Source: Xenopus tropicalis (Eukaryota; Chordata; Amphibia; Anura; Pipidae). Taken from it: a stretch of 64,000 bases of DNA. How positions within the stretch are numbered: position 1 is the stretch's first letter; every line of letters begins with the position of its first letter. The notes below the pieces were generated by a model. That model did no database searches and was not told where the DNA came from. It was given only the letters and a program-made list of their open reading frames with translations. Shown here piece after piece: positions 11,641 to 21,928 of the stretch. The stretch lies in NCBI RefSeq assembly GCF_000004195.4, contig NC_030677.2, forward strand, positions 42,843,142 through 42,907,141, written 5' to 3'. Position numbers and translations under genes: made by a program.

Positions 11641-11980
11641 AATAAGTAATGCCTGGCAACTTTGCTAAGTTTAGGGTCATTTGTGTCTTAAGTTACATGC
11701 GCTAAAGAGGGTAACTACACCAAACATGGCATGATGTGATAGTTTAACATACATGTGGTTGTGAGACTAAGCATTCAGCACAGAGAGCAATAAAGCATAA
11801 AGTTAAGAAATATTTGCAGATCAGTCACCTAACTGTGCATGAATGCAGATAGTGGTCACTGTAATTTTTATTAAAATAAAAGTTCATTGCAACTCTGCAA
11901 TTTCTGGACACCTCTTCCCTGCTACAAAACAAAACTGTGTGCCCCCAGAAAGAGTCTTATTATAAAAATCCTATTTTCAC

Positions 11981-12403
11981 AACAGAAGTTGCATTATTGA
12001 TGGTATCTTCTCTGCAAAAGATGGAGAGGTCTTTCTCAGGCAAATTATGGCTTTGCACTTGGCACTATTACAGGAGCTAAAGGCACATAACCTTGAAGAC
12101 TTTGAAAAACTGAGCATACCTAAAGCATCCATCAGAACACTAGTTGAGGCAATGACCCCTCTAATCCAAAGGCAAAACATGAAAATATGAAAATATTTCT
12201 GCCATGAGCAAAGATTAATGGCAACCTTTAGATTCAGGGCTGCAGAAAGTTCCTTTTAGGATCTTAAACTCCCTGCAGGGATATCAGCACTATTACTTGG
12301 GCAAATCATCCCAGAAGCATGTAGTGCCACAGCGGAAACTGTGAAACAAGAGGTAAAGCAAGTTAATGTTTTTACTGAAAATATAAAAGCAATATATAAA
12401 TAG
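11981..12403 (+). pseudogene. Decayed PIF/Harbinger transposase fragment
   Basis: One reading frame (frame 2) runs through the whole block, broken by TGA at 12188, TAG near 12257 and TAG at 12401. The conceptual peptide holds segments typical of the N-terminal half of HARBI1-like DDE transposases: a VEAMTPLIQRQN helix, then EQRLMATFRFRAAESSF, then ISALLLGQIIPEACSAT. The family pattern is '(P)xIQKQ ... RLxxTLRFLATG.S...L ... IS...LG.IIPE.C.AI', and this follows it closely. No ATG is supported. The downstream part with the DDE catalytic residues is absent, and no flanking terminal repeat was found. The long ORF on the minus strand here is a shadow. It could be a remnant of the kind of element that mobilised the TTA/TAA-flanked MITEs, but this copy is dead. 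Identification is from motif pattern only. Confidence 0.72.
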
Positions 12404-12708
12404 TGCAACAGAAGAGCGCAATTTCAAACAATAAGTACCATAATTAAAAATGCATAATAAACAGTTAACAGGTACCTAACGTTTTTAGATTTAATTGAAC
12501 GTGCAAGGAAGTATGCAGAAGCAATGATGAAGTATTACAAGCATGACAAGGAATAATGAGTATAGATGTTATGGTTTGAAGAAGCTTACATACAGAACAA
12601 GTCCCCCTTGTCTGAAATTGTGATAAGTGTGATCATTTTTTTTTTTCGAAACACCCCCTCCAAATTCTGTTTTTTACTATTACATATTTAAAGGTTATTT
12701 TAACATTG

Positions 12709-13017
12709 TACAGTATGGGACCTGTTTTCCAGAATGTTTGGAGTTTTCTAAATTAGCCATCTTTCTGTAATTTGGATCTCCATACTTTAAGTCTACTAAG
12801 AAATCATTTTATTATTAAATAAACCCAATAGGATTGTTTTGACTCCAATAATAATTAATTATATCTTAGTTGGGGGTCAAGTATAAGGTACTGTTTTATT
12901 ATTACAGAGAAAAATTGAAATTATTAGATTAAAATGGAGTCTATGGGAGATGGCCTTCCCATCATTTGGAGGTTTCTGGATAATGGGTTTCCAGTTAAAA
13001 CATCCCATACCTGTACT
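12709..13017. mobile_element. Family A MITE, complete
   Basis: GTATGGGACCTGTTTTCCAG at the left and CCCATACCTGTAC at the right form imperfect terminal inverted repeats. The body carries the usual AATAAACCCAATAGG and TAATTATATCTTAGTTGGG segments in the orientation opposite to the 4428 copy. No ORF. Confidence 0.85.
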
Positions 13018-14861
13018 TTTGTCATTTATAAATTAATTGTATGAATTGAAAATAATTGAACTAAAAATGTACGTTATCCAGTTGTAGTGTAGTAAAGCAG
13101 ACGCTTTTCCATCAGAAACTAATCCCAAAATTTCCACCAAACTATAAAAACAAATCGGCAATCTGCTTTGTGTTTGTTTCTAATGAGCCCTTTCGTTTAC
13201 ATTAAAATGTATTAAAAACTTCTGCTAACAAGGTTTGACAAGGGCAAAAAAGATTGGCAACTATGCTAGGCAGTAATGAAAATGCATTTGGGATCCTATT
13301 AGGGTTGCCCAGTTTTGACCCAGACAGCTTGGTTTTCGGGAGGGCTGTCTGGGTCAAAACTACCTGCATGGTTTTTGAAATTAGGGAAACCAGGGATTAT
13401 TCTATTAGATTGATGTGGTGATCGCCATCATAACCCAGCTCCCAATGTCAGCGACCATGCCCCCAATGTCACCCGCCCTGCCCCCATGATCTCACCACCC
13501 CCTCTCTACACTTGAAAGGTGGCAACCCCATATCCTACCAAACTGGTTTTCACATCCACACGAATATACTATGGAAAGCTCAAACAATAGTACTTATTTG
13601 CTGTATTCTACTATTCCTTTCTACTGTATGCCAAATACACTATCATACCAGAGTAATAAACACAATTGTTTAATAGAGCTGCAAAGCCGACAATTATTAT
13701 ATTATAGATGCCAAAACCAACAAGAATTAATGTGCAGTAATTGGTAGGGTTGATGCAGTTGACTGGAAATATAATGTTGTTAATTTGAAACACGGTCATT
13801 TGTTATATATTTATATAGAAGCAATTGTAATGTTTTCATTTTGTTTAGGTCCCGTTATGTAAAATAAACAGCCCAGTGATTTCATTGTAGTGCCTTGTAC
13901 TGTATCTACAATAAAATGTCATAGTTTACACGATTGGCAGAAGGGTAACCCTATAATATATTTATTGTATTCATATTAAATCTTTGCTGAAATGAAGGGA
14001 ACTATTGTAGAAATGTTAGGTTTCATCCTATCTGTTATACTTTGGTTACTCCATACTCACCAAATTAGAAATGTATGGTCTTGTGATTTTCTAGATCCAC
14101 CAGAACTGGTCCATAACCAAGGCTCGTATAAACAACGTATGCAGAGACACACCACTTTTTAAGATTTGATTTTATTACATTGTTTTTCAGCCATTATATT
14201 TACTCACATAATTAGTAGGTTCAGATGGATTCAATTCTGTTTTTGGGTTTTTGAATATTTTTACATTTTTTTACATAGGCAAAGTTCTCATTTATCCTGA
14301 CAATATGTGCCTACAAATTCCCTCTCTAGCATTGTGCACCGAGCGGTGAGTTTCCGTTGGGAAAGGGAGTGCGGGTTTGGATTCGTTGCTTGCACCTACA
14401 AATTCCAAACAAGGATAAGAAAATATACTAATAAATGCTAGATTTTACATTTTTATAAGTGCAGAAACATTCCAAACTTTTTGCTACAGAGATATCTATA
14501 TTTCTGTTAAAATGCCAAATAGCAAACAGGTAAGGCCATTAAAATAATTCTAGCTTTTATCATTTTCTTTACTGTCAATCAAGTAGTGCTGTAAATTTGT
14601 GTTCTGGCAGCTGCACACAGTTTTTATACTAGGAACAACAATATGTAAGCATGAGAATTAAACTTGGTTGAAATTTGATCTATGGACCAAGGAAAACATG
14701 GGCAGATATGAAGCATGGATTTCATATTTTGGATATTTTGCCAGTCTCATAGACCTCTGCCTTCCTCTACTAAGCTCTTCTACCATGAAAACACAATACT
14801 GTTTATAATTAAATACAAACTACTGAACCTGACAATTAAAGGAGTTTCTGTCTCAGACTTT
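13018..14861. other. No gene seen
   Basis: AT-rich sequence without recognisable exons. Near 13300-13370 there is a small local inverted repeat (TTTTGACCCAGACAG / CTGTCTGGGTCAAAAC) that could form a hairpin. Nothing else stands out. Confidence 0.45.
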
Positions 14862-14876
14862 GGGCCAGAAAAAGGT

Positions 14877-15490
14877 TTTTCCCTGGTCACTATGGCAGCC
14901 TTCACACTAAGGGGCTGATTTACTTACCCACGAACGGGTCGAATGGAGTCCGATTGCGTTTTTTTCGTAATGATCGGTATTTTGCGATTTTTTCGTATGT
15001 TTTGCGATTTTTTCGGATTCTTTACGAATTTTTCGTTACCAATACGATTTTGCCGTAAAAACGCGAGTTTTCGTATCCATTACGAAAGTTGCGTAAAAAG
15101 TTGGGTGAAAAGTTGCGCATTTTTCGTAGCGTTAAAACTTACGCGAAAAATGCGCAACTTTTCGCGTAAGTTTTAACGCTACGAAAAATGCGCAACTTTT
15201 TACGCAACTTTCGTAATGGATACGAAAAACTCGCGTTTTTACGCAAAAATCGTATTGGTAACGAAAAATTCGTAAAGAATCCGAAAAAATCGCAAAACAT
15301 ACGAAAAAGTCGCAAAATGTTCGTTTTCAAGTCGGAACTTTTCCAATTCGGGTCGGATTCGTGGGTTAGTAAATCAGCCCCTAAGAGTATTCCCCTCCCC
15401 CCCAATTGGTAGGACAGGTTTCCCAAACCCCCAATCAGACTCAATTACCCTATATATACATTCTCCCTGCCCCTTTGCCCTTGTCTTTTT
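14877..15490 (+). repeat. Left ITR of the DIRS element, interrupted by a MITE
   Basis: 14877-14910 and 15382-15490 together form about 141 bp that are the reverse complement of the right ITR at 22866-22999 or so. The inner 107 bp are almost identical between ITRs. The outer 34 bp are less alike (CTGGTCACTATGGCAGCC against the right end's CTGGTTACTATGGGCAGC) but match the first half of the ICR exactly. Confidence 0.9.
14911..15381. mobile_element. Harbinger-like foldback MITE in the left ITR, TAA duplication
   Basis: GGGGCTGATTTACTTACCC and GGGTTAGTAAATCAGCCCC bound a 471-bp near-palindrome rich in CGTAA/TTACG motifs. TAA at 14908-14910 and 15382-15384 is duplicated from the native ITR sequence CACACTAAGAG, whose empty version is seen in the right ITR at 22970-22980. 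The central arms are almost perfectly complementary, while the outer 60 bp or so of the two ends are different types. ORFs inside it are hairpin artefacts. Confidence 0.9.
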
Positions 15491-15559
15491 TTCCTGTCCT
15501 CGCATGGTAGGATGGGGCATTTTTTTTTTAGGCGGTTTTTTACAATCCCTAAATTTTTC

Positions 15560-15660
15560 TTTTATGGCTCACCAAGGTCCCACAATGGGACCTATAACTT
15601 AGGAAGTTAGCCTCTCTTCCTAAAAGGGCTGGTTAAGGAGTCTCCTCGTAGAGGAGTCAA
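15560..15660 (+). other. Structured leader of the DIRS element
   Basis: Several short hairpins follow each other: GGTCCCACAATGGGACC, a GGAAG/CTTCC pair, and GACTCCTC against GAGGAGTC separated by few bases. They lie between the ITR and ORF1, where the transcript leader is expected. The function is unknown. Confidence 0.55.
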
Positions 15661-15832
15661 GCCAGTCAATTACCCCGTTTTTAGGCAGCCCGGGGTAGAT
15701 ACTTTGTGCATTTGAGCTACTCAATGCAAAATTTAAACAGTACCTGCGTGTTACACCAGGTCAGGGCGGCACAAGTCTTATCTTGCTTCCTCTCCTTTCC
15801 TCCTCTGATCGAGTGTGTGAGCATGTGGGTTC

Positions 15833-15975
15833 TATGCGCGCCGCCATTTTCTTGGTGGGCGCAGCGCTGACACGCTGCTATGCTAACCTTTGTGCGCGCC
15901 GCCATTTTCTTGGTGGGCGCAGCGCTGACATGCGGCTATACATGTATGCGCGCCATTTTGTTGGTGGGCGTGCGT
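15833..15975 (+). promoter_or_regulatory. GC-rich block with three YY1-like motifs (putative promoter region)
   Basis: Two tandem copies of a unit containing GCGCGCCGCCATTTTCTTGG (near 15836 and 15893) are followed by a third, shorter variant GCGCGCCATTTTGTTGG near 15948. GCCGCCATTTT is close to the known YY1 consensus (GCCGCCATnTT). The block is CpG-rich in an otherwise AT-rich region and lies about 100 bp ahead of a strong splice donor. A promoter or leader control region is inferred. Confidence 0.55.
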
Positions 15976-16087
15976 CACACTATTGTCGGTGGCGCGATGA
16001 CGCGCTTTCTGTGCGCTTATACACAAGCGCAGGGGGAGCAGGACGCGCTGCTGTTTGCTGGAGGGAGAGTTGGCGTGCGTTCCAAAG

Positions 16088-16235
16088 GTAAGGAGTATGC
16101 CTATGAAAGGGTTTTCTTATGGGGGAAATGCCTATGAGGGAATGCTTGCTGTGTGTGTGTGGTGTGTTACTAAAGCACCCTTTTTGTTTTGGGGCTCATT
16201 TGAGTTTCAAATAGGAACACTTTTTCTCTTGTTAG
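16088..16235 (+). other. Predicted 5' UTR intron of the DIRS transcript
   Basis: Donor CCAAAG|GTAAGG at 16088 and acceptor TTTTTCTCTTGTTAG ending at 16235 match vertebrate splice consensus. Splicing would put the ATG at 16245 nine bases into the next exon. Prediction only. Confidence 0.5.
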
Positions 16236-16244
16236 ATTGCTCCA

Positions 16245-17654
16245 ATGGAGTCACAAGTGCCAAGTAGCCCAGAAAATGCTGCCCATGATGTTAGGAGGTG
16301 AGCCATTGTAAGGGTAAGTTGGTTTTCAACAAAAAGAGTGCAGGGTTCTAAAGAAGTTATTGTATTTTACAGTGTGTCTTCACCAAGGAAGAGATCTAGT
16401 AAAGAGAAAAACAAGACATGTATAGCATGTGAAAATCCAGCGCAAAAGCATTCTAAGCTATGTGACAGATGTGCAAGAAGACTGGCAGGGGATGCAGCTG
16501 CAGATACAGCAGACATTATGAAGTGGATTAAGGATGCAGTCATAGAAGGAGTAAAGGCGGCTACTAAGAGAACCAGAACAGAGGTGGATACAGAGCCAGG
16601 TAGCAGTAACTGGGATATACCAAGTCCATCTGTGGCGGCTGCAGGTTCTGACTTCTCAGAAGAAGAGGATGTGAGAGAGGAAGATGCAGCGACTTATTTT
16701 GATTTGTCTCTGGTGGAACCACTGGTAAAGGCAGTTAGAATGCAATTAAAATTGCCAGAAAAAACGGAAGCTCAAACTTCAGTATTTAACCCATTCAAGT
16801 CCCTAAAGCGGAATAGAGTTACATTTCCGGTGCATGAAGTGATAAAAGAAATCATTGGGAAGGAATGGGAAAAAACAGATGGAAAATACCCAATACCTTC
16901 CAGGGTACTTAAACTATATCCTTTCCCTGCGGAAGAGGAGTTAGTGCTGGATAGACTCCCAAAGGTGGATGCGGCTGTGGCACGTTTGTCAAGAAAGACA
17001 GCTCTACCAGTGGAGGATGTGGTATCATTTATCAATCCTATGGATAGGAAAATGGAGGCCTCGCTTAAAAAATCATATTCAGCACTTGGAGCCACGGTAA
17101 AACCAGCATTGGCATTAACATCAGTGTCTAGGGCACTTCAGTGTTGGGTCCAGAATATAGAGTCAGCATTAAAAGAAGGAGTGGACAGAGAAAGCATAGT
17201 TGATGCTTTATCAGAAGTTAAGTTGGCATCTGATTTCATGGCAGAAGCTTCAGTGGACTTAGTCAGATCTTCCTCTAGAGCCATGGCACTTTCAGTGGCA
17301 GCACGCAGAGCCTTGTGGTTACGCGCGTGGAATGCGGATAAAGCCTCTAAAATGAGCCTTTGCAACTTACCATTTGAAGGGGCAATGTTATTTGGCCCAA
17401 AATTAGACGACATCATTAAGCGAGTAACAGGGGGAAAAAGCGTTTTTCTGCCACAGGAACGTCCTTCGGCGAGAAATATTGAATCAAATACAGGGAAGTC
17501 ATCTTTTCAAGACAAAAGATTTCCTAGAGAAAGAAGACAGTTTCGAGATACCAGACAAACTGGAAGAAATACGCAGTGGAAGGCGGGGCAGGGTTCACTC
17601 TTCAAAACACAAAAGACTGGCGTGGCTACTAGACAATCCAAAAGACCTTTCTGA
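16245..17654 (+). CDS. DIRS ORF1, gag-like protein
   Basis: Likely structural (gag-like) protein of the retrotransposon, expected to bind the element RNA in particles. An unspliced reading gives 438 codons from ATG 16338. I prefer ATG 16245, which joined through the predicted intron 16298-16372 gives about 444 residues and a hydrophilic N-terminus. Residues about 34-53 hold two CxxC pairs about 12 apart (CIAC ... CDRC), a zinc-ribbon-like knuckle. After that comes an acidic stretch (SEEEDVREEDA), a mainly helical middle, and a basic Arg/Gln/Lys-rich tail ending KRPF. The frame has no internal stop, unlike the two enzyme frames downstream. It overlaps the RT frame by 227 bp. There is no strong sequence homology I can name beyond its place in a DIRS element. 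Confidence 0.8.
16298..16372 (+). other. Predicted 75-bp intron in ORF1
   Basis: Donor AGGAG|GTGAGC and acceptor TTGTATTTTACAG|TGTGTC. Without splicing, the frame from ATG 16245 meets TGA at 16299. With splicing it joins the long ORF1 frame in phase. Prediction only. Confidence 0.55.
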
Positions 17655-19557
17655 AGCCGAGGCAGTCCAGTCCTCCTTAATACCCAGAAGACTAGAAAGA
17701 TTTGTGAGGGTCTGGGCAAGGTCAGTAAAAGACCAATGGGTATTGCCGACATTGGAGAGAGGTTATTACCTGGACTTCGAAGAAGTTCCGGAACACAATT
17801 TGTTTCAGGTATCGGAGATTCCATATCACAAACAGAAGAGGAAGATTCTGATGGGTTATATTCAACAGTTGCTCAAAGATGGAGCAATTATACAGGTACC
17901 GGAACAATTCAAGAGGAAAGGTGTGTATTCAAAACTATTTTTGCTAAAGAAAAAGACTGGGGATTTTCGGCCGGTGTTGGACTTAAGGCCAATAAACTCA
18001 TATTTAAGAGTGGAAAGCTTCAAGATGGAGTCAATTCAGTCAATCATTGCTCAGATAGAGCAAGAAGACTGGATGTTGTCCCTGGACTTGAAAGACGCAT
18101 ACTTTCATATACCAGTTGCAAAAACTCATCAAAAATTCCTACGTTTTGCGTTGGAGGAATCGGCACATTTCTAATTCACATGTCTACCTTTTGGTTTAGC
18201 CACTTCTCCAAGGGTGTTTACAAAGGTCCTGCAAGCCTTAATAGCAGAAATAAGGCGGTTTGGAATACAGATTTACCATTATCTGGACGACAATCTTTTG
18301 AAAGCAAAAGACCCGCAGTTGTTGGCAGGGCACAGGGATTTCGTCATAGAATTCCTTCAATCTCATGGTTGGGAGATAAATATGCAGAAAAGCCAGCTTC
18401 TTCCAACACAGGATTTGATATATTTAGGAGCCAGATTCCTAACGAGAGAAGCAGTGGTAAAATTGCCAGAATTGAAAAAATAAAAAATAAAGAAGTGGCT
18501 GAATGGGTTAATGAGGAGATCCAAAGCAACAGCCAGAGAAGTGAGCAGTGTGTTGGGTCTGTTGAATTCCACAATTCCCATGCTGAAATGGGCCAGATGG
18601 CACGTCAGACCACTGCAACAGTGTTTTCTCAAACAATGGAAGAAAACGGATCCAAATTGGGATCAGAACATAGTGATTTCACAACAGGTGAGGAAAGAAA
18701 TGAAGTGGTGGCTAGTGGATCAGAATCTAACCAGAGGCAAAACGTTAAAGCAAGTAAAGTGGATATCCCTGACAACAGATTCCAGTCCTCACGGCTGGGG
18801 AGACCATATAGGTCAGATATATCTACAAGGCACTTGGGAGGCAGAGGAACGATTTCTGCCAGCCAACGTTTTGGAACTCAGAGCAGTGAAGAAGGCAATA
18901 CAAGAGTTGCAGTACAGAGTCACGGACACAGCTCTGCTAATCAAATCAGACAATGTGGCAACAGTTATGTATATAAAAAAGCAAGGAGGTACTCGCAGCG
19001 TAAGATTGTTAGCAGAACTTCAACCCATCATGAAGTGGGCAGAACAACATCTTCTGGATCTGACAGCTGTTCATATTCCAGGGAAAGACAATCAGTTGGC
19101 GGACTTCTTAAGCCGCAATTTAATCTGCAAACACGAGTGGGAGCTGAATCAGGAAGTATTTCGGCAGATAGCCAAAACATGGGGGCAGCCGAAGAAGGAT
19201 CTAATGGCAGTATGGGGGAATCAGAAAGTAGAGAGGTTCTACTCCCGTTTTCAGTGTCCCCAAGCGGAAGCATGGGATGCTTTGAGTCAGGATTGGAGTC
19301 AGCATCTGTTGTACATATTTCCTCCATTTCCTCTCATTCAGAAAGTCCTGAGAAAGATCAAGGAAGAGAAAGCCAATGTGATAGCAGTAATTCCAGATTG
19401 GCCCAGACAAATATGGTACCCATTGTTGAAACTGTTGGTTGTAGACAAACCAATAACACTTCCAGTGAGGTCAGATCTTTTGACTCAGGGGGTACTCAGA
19501 CATCCTTGCCCTCAGAAATTACATCTAAAGGCCTGGAGGTTGAAAGGAACAGGCTAA
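17428..19557 (+). pseudogene. DIRS reverse transcriptase - RNase H - methyltransferase-like polyprotein, two in-frame stops
   Basis: Copies element RNA into DNA. Frame 1 opens after TAA 17425 and has no ATG before the RT domain, so it is probably expressed by +1 frameshifting or splicing from ORF1. RT motifs: FRPVLDLRPIN, then LDLKDAYFHIPV (catalytic Asp), then LPFGLATSPRVFTK, then the YLDD box near 18280. RNase H follows: TTDSSPHGWG, LELRAVKKAI, SDNVATVMYI and HIPGKDNQLADFLSR supply the D-E-D-D acids. The C-terminal part, with YIFPPFPLI and VIPDWPRQIWYP, matches the DAM-like methyltransferase domain usual in DIRS. TAA at 18172-18174 lies between RT motifs A and B. TAA at 18481-18483 lies between RT and RNase H. 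Both are in frame with the rest, so they are point stops rather than frameshifts. The natural stop is at 19555-19557. Confidence 0.9.
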
Positions 19558-20577
19558 GACAAGAAGGGTTTTCGGCTTCAGTGGTGAACACTATGTTGGC
19601 ATCCAGGAAGTTCACTACTAATAAAACGTATGAAAGGGTCTGGAAAACCTTTACAGCTTGGTTACTTAAAAAAGGAGTTACTCCTGATCAAGTAACAATA
19701 TGTCAAGTACTTGACTTCCTGCAAGATGGTTTGGACAGTAATTTGAGTGTGCGAACTTTGAAGTTGCAAACCTCAGCCATTTCTGCCATAACAGGAGTAC
19801 AGTGGGCAAAGAACCCCAGAGTGGCGAAATTTTTGGCAGGAGCATTGCACATAAGACCACCAACTAGGTCTTTGTCAGCTACATGGAGTTTACCTCTAGT
19901 GTTAGAGAAGTTAACCTTGAGTCCATTTGAGCCATTGCAGACAATTCCGGACATGCTATTAACACTTAAAACAGTGTTTCTGGTGGCAGTCACATCTTCT
20001 CGCAGAGTGAGTGACTTGCAGGCTCTGTCATCAAAACAGCCTTACACAATATTGCAGGCTGATAAAGTCAGGTTACGCACGGTACCGGGGTTTTTACCCA
20101 AAGTGGTTACAGAGCAGCATATGAATTCAGAAATTGTTTTGCCTGCTTTCTTCCCTAATCCAGAAACGGATCAAGAGACACAATGGCACAATTTAGACAT
20201 GGTCAGATGTCTATCAGTGTATTTGAACAGAACAGAAGTCTGGAGAAAGTCAGACAAGCTGTTTGTAATTCCGGTCGGCAGTAAAAAAAGGCCTGGAAGC
20301 ATCTACCTCTACAATAAGCAGATGGATTGTTGAGTGCATCAGACGAGCTTACCAAGAGAGTGGAACGTGTTTTCCAAAAGGTATTAAGGCACACTCCACT
20401 AGGGCAATTAGTGCTTCATGGGCATTTCAGGCAAAGGTCCCAATAGAAGAAGTTTGTAAAGCAGCATCCTGGAGTTCTGCAAACACTTTCTTAAAGCACT
20501 ACCATCTGGATGTTCAATCCACTAATGTATCAGATGTGGGCCTAAAAGTTTTGGGATCCGTATGTGGTCCAAAATAA
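17655..20577 (+). pseudogene. DIRS tyrosine recombinase, overlapping the RT frame, one frameshift
   Basis: The YR integrates the circular DNA intermediate in place of an integrase. Frame 0 stays open from 17655 (first ATG 17736) to TGA 20331, across the entire RT/RH/MT region in another frame. The recognisable YR begins near 19590 (KTYERVWKTFTAWLL, a core-binding fold) and the first catalytic Arg is in VAVTSSRRVSDLQAL. An A7 run at 20283-20289 has one base too many. After it the homologous sequence continues in frame 1 to TAA 20575, carrying HSTR (His-x-x-Arg), a Trp, and the Tyr nucleophile in LKHYHLD. The break therefore separates the first Arg from the rest of the active site. The 600 or so residues upstream of the YR core are Ser/Gln/Glu/Arg-rich and match no domain I know. 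Long YR/RT overlap is a known DIRS trait. Confidence 0.88.
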
Positions 20578-20623
20578 ATTTTTTGTTTAAGCATCAATGT
20601 GTGTTGGTTGACAAATGTATATA
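20578..20623. other. DIRS 3' spacer before the Tc1 insertion
   Basis: Short AT-rich spacer after the YR stop. It continues on the far side of the Tc1 insertion at 22202-22239 and leads into the ICR MITE. Confidence 0.6.
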
Positions 20624-20830
20624 CAGGTCCTTTTCAAAAAATTAGCATATTGTGATAAAGTTCATTATTTTCTGTAATGTACTGATAAACATTAGACTTT
20701 CATATATTTTAGATTCATTACACACAACTGAAGTAGTTCAAGCCTTTTCTTGTTTTAATATTGATGATTGTGGCATACAGCTCATGAAAACCCAAAATTC
20801 CTATCTCAAAAAATTAGCATATCATGAAAA
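20624..20830 (+). repeat. Tc1 left terminal inverted repeat (IR/DR)
   Basis: Nearly identical to the reverse complement of 22007-22199. The motif TCAAAAAATTAGCATAT occurs near 20634 and again near 20807. Confidence 0.92.
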
Positions 20831-20951
20831 GGTTCTCTAAACGAGCTATTAACCTAATCATCTGAATCAACAAATTAACTCTAAAAACCTGCAAAAGATT
20901 CCTGAGGCTTTTAAAAACTCCCAGCCTGGTTCATTACTCAAAACCGCAATC

Positions 20952-21928
20952 ATGGGTAAGACTGCCGACCTGACTGCTGTCCAGAAGGCCATCATTGACA
21001 CCCTCAAGCAAGAGGGTAAGACACAGAAAGACATTTCTGAACGAATAGGCTGTTCCCAGAGTGCTGTATCAAGGCACCTCAGTGGGAAGTCTGTGGGAAG
21101 GAAAAAGTGTGGCAGAAAACGCTGCACAACGAGAAGAGGTGACTGGGCCCTGAGGAAGATTGTGGAGAAGGACCGATTCCTGACCTTGGGGGACCTGCGG
21201 AAGCAGTGGACTGAGTCTGGAGTAGAAACATCCAGAGCCACCGTGTACAGGCGCGTGCAGGAAATGGGCTACAGGTGCTGCATTCCCCAGGTCAAGCCAC
21301 TTTTGAACCAGAAACAGCGGCAGAAGCGCCTGACCTGGGCTACAGAGAAGCAGCACTGGACTGTTGCTCAGTGGTCCAAAGTATGTCATTCGGAAATCAA
21401 GGTGCCAGAGTCTGGAGGAAGACTGGGGAGAGGGAAATGCCAAAATGCCTGAAGTCCAGTGTCAAGTACCCACAGTCAGTGATGGTCTGGGGTGCCATGT
21501 CAGCTGCTGGTGTTGGTCCACTGTGTTTTATCAAGGGCAGGGTCAATGCAGCTAGCTATCAGGAGATTTTGGAGCACTTCATGCTTCCATCTGCTGAAAA
21601 GCTTTATGGAGATGAAGATTTCATTTTTCAGCACGACCTGGCACCTGCTCACAGTGCCAAAACCACTGGTAAATGGTTTACTGACCATGGTATTACTGTG
21701 CTCAATTGGCCTGCCAACTCTCCTGACCTGAACCCCATAGAGAATCTGTGGGATATTGTGAAGAGGAAGTTGAGAGACACAAGACCCAACACTCTGGATG
21801 AGCTTAAGGCCGCTATTGAAGCATCCTGGGCCTCCATAACACCTGAGCAGTGCCACAGGCTGATTGCCTCCATGCCACGCCACATTGAAGCAGTCATTTC
21901 TGCAAAAGGATTCCCGACCAAGTATTGA
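20952..21928 (+). pseudogene. Tc1-type transposase, deletion and frameshift
   Basis: DDE transposase that would cut and paste the surrounding element. ATG at 20952 starts MGKTADLTAVQK. The paired-like DNA-binding region has two helix-turn-helix units (KTQKDISERIGCSQSAVSRHL without its last residue fits the first; SRATVYRRVQEMGY the second) joined by a basic linker (GRKKCGRKR). After WTVAQWSKV near 21380 the reading frame changes. The sequence resumes in another frame at FGNQGARVWR and runs to TGA 21926. The segment lost at the junction is the one that holds the first catalytic Asp in this family. The second Asp (FIFQHDLAPAHS) and the Glu (NSPDLNPIENLWD) remain in DD34E spacing. Inactive. Confidence 0.93.

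Noticed and set aside
11977..12180. 67-codon ORF on the minus strand
   Set aside because: Shadow of the plus-strand Harbinger transposase remnant.
14943..15444. ORFs on both strands with similar peptides
   Set aside because: They lie in the palindromic MITE; the similarity is arm complementarity. The same holds for 22272-22744.
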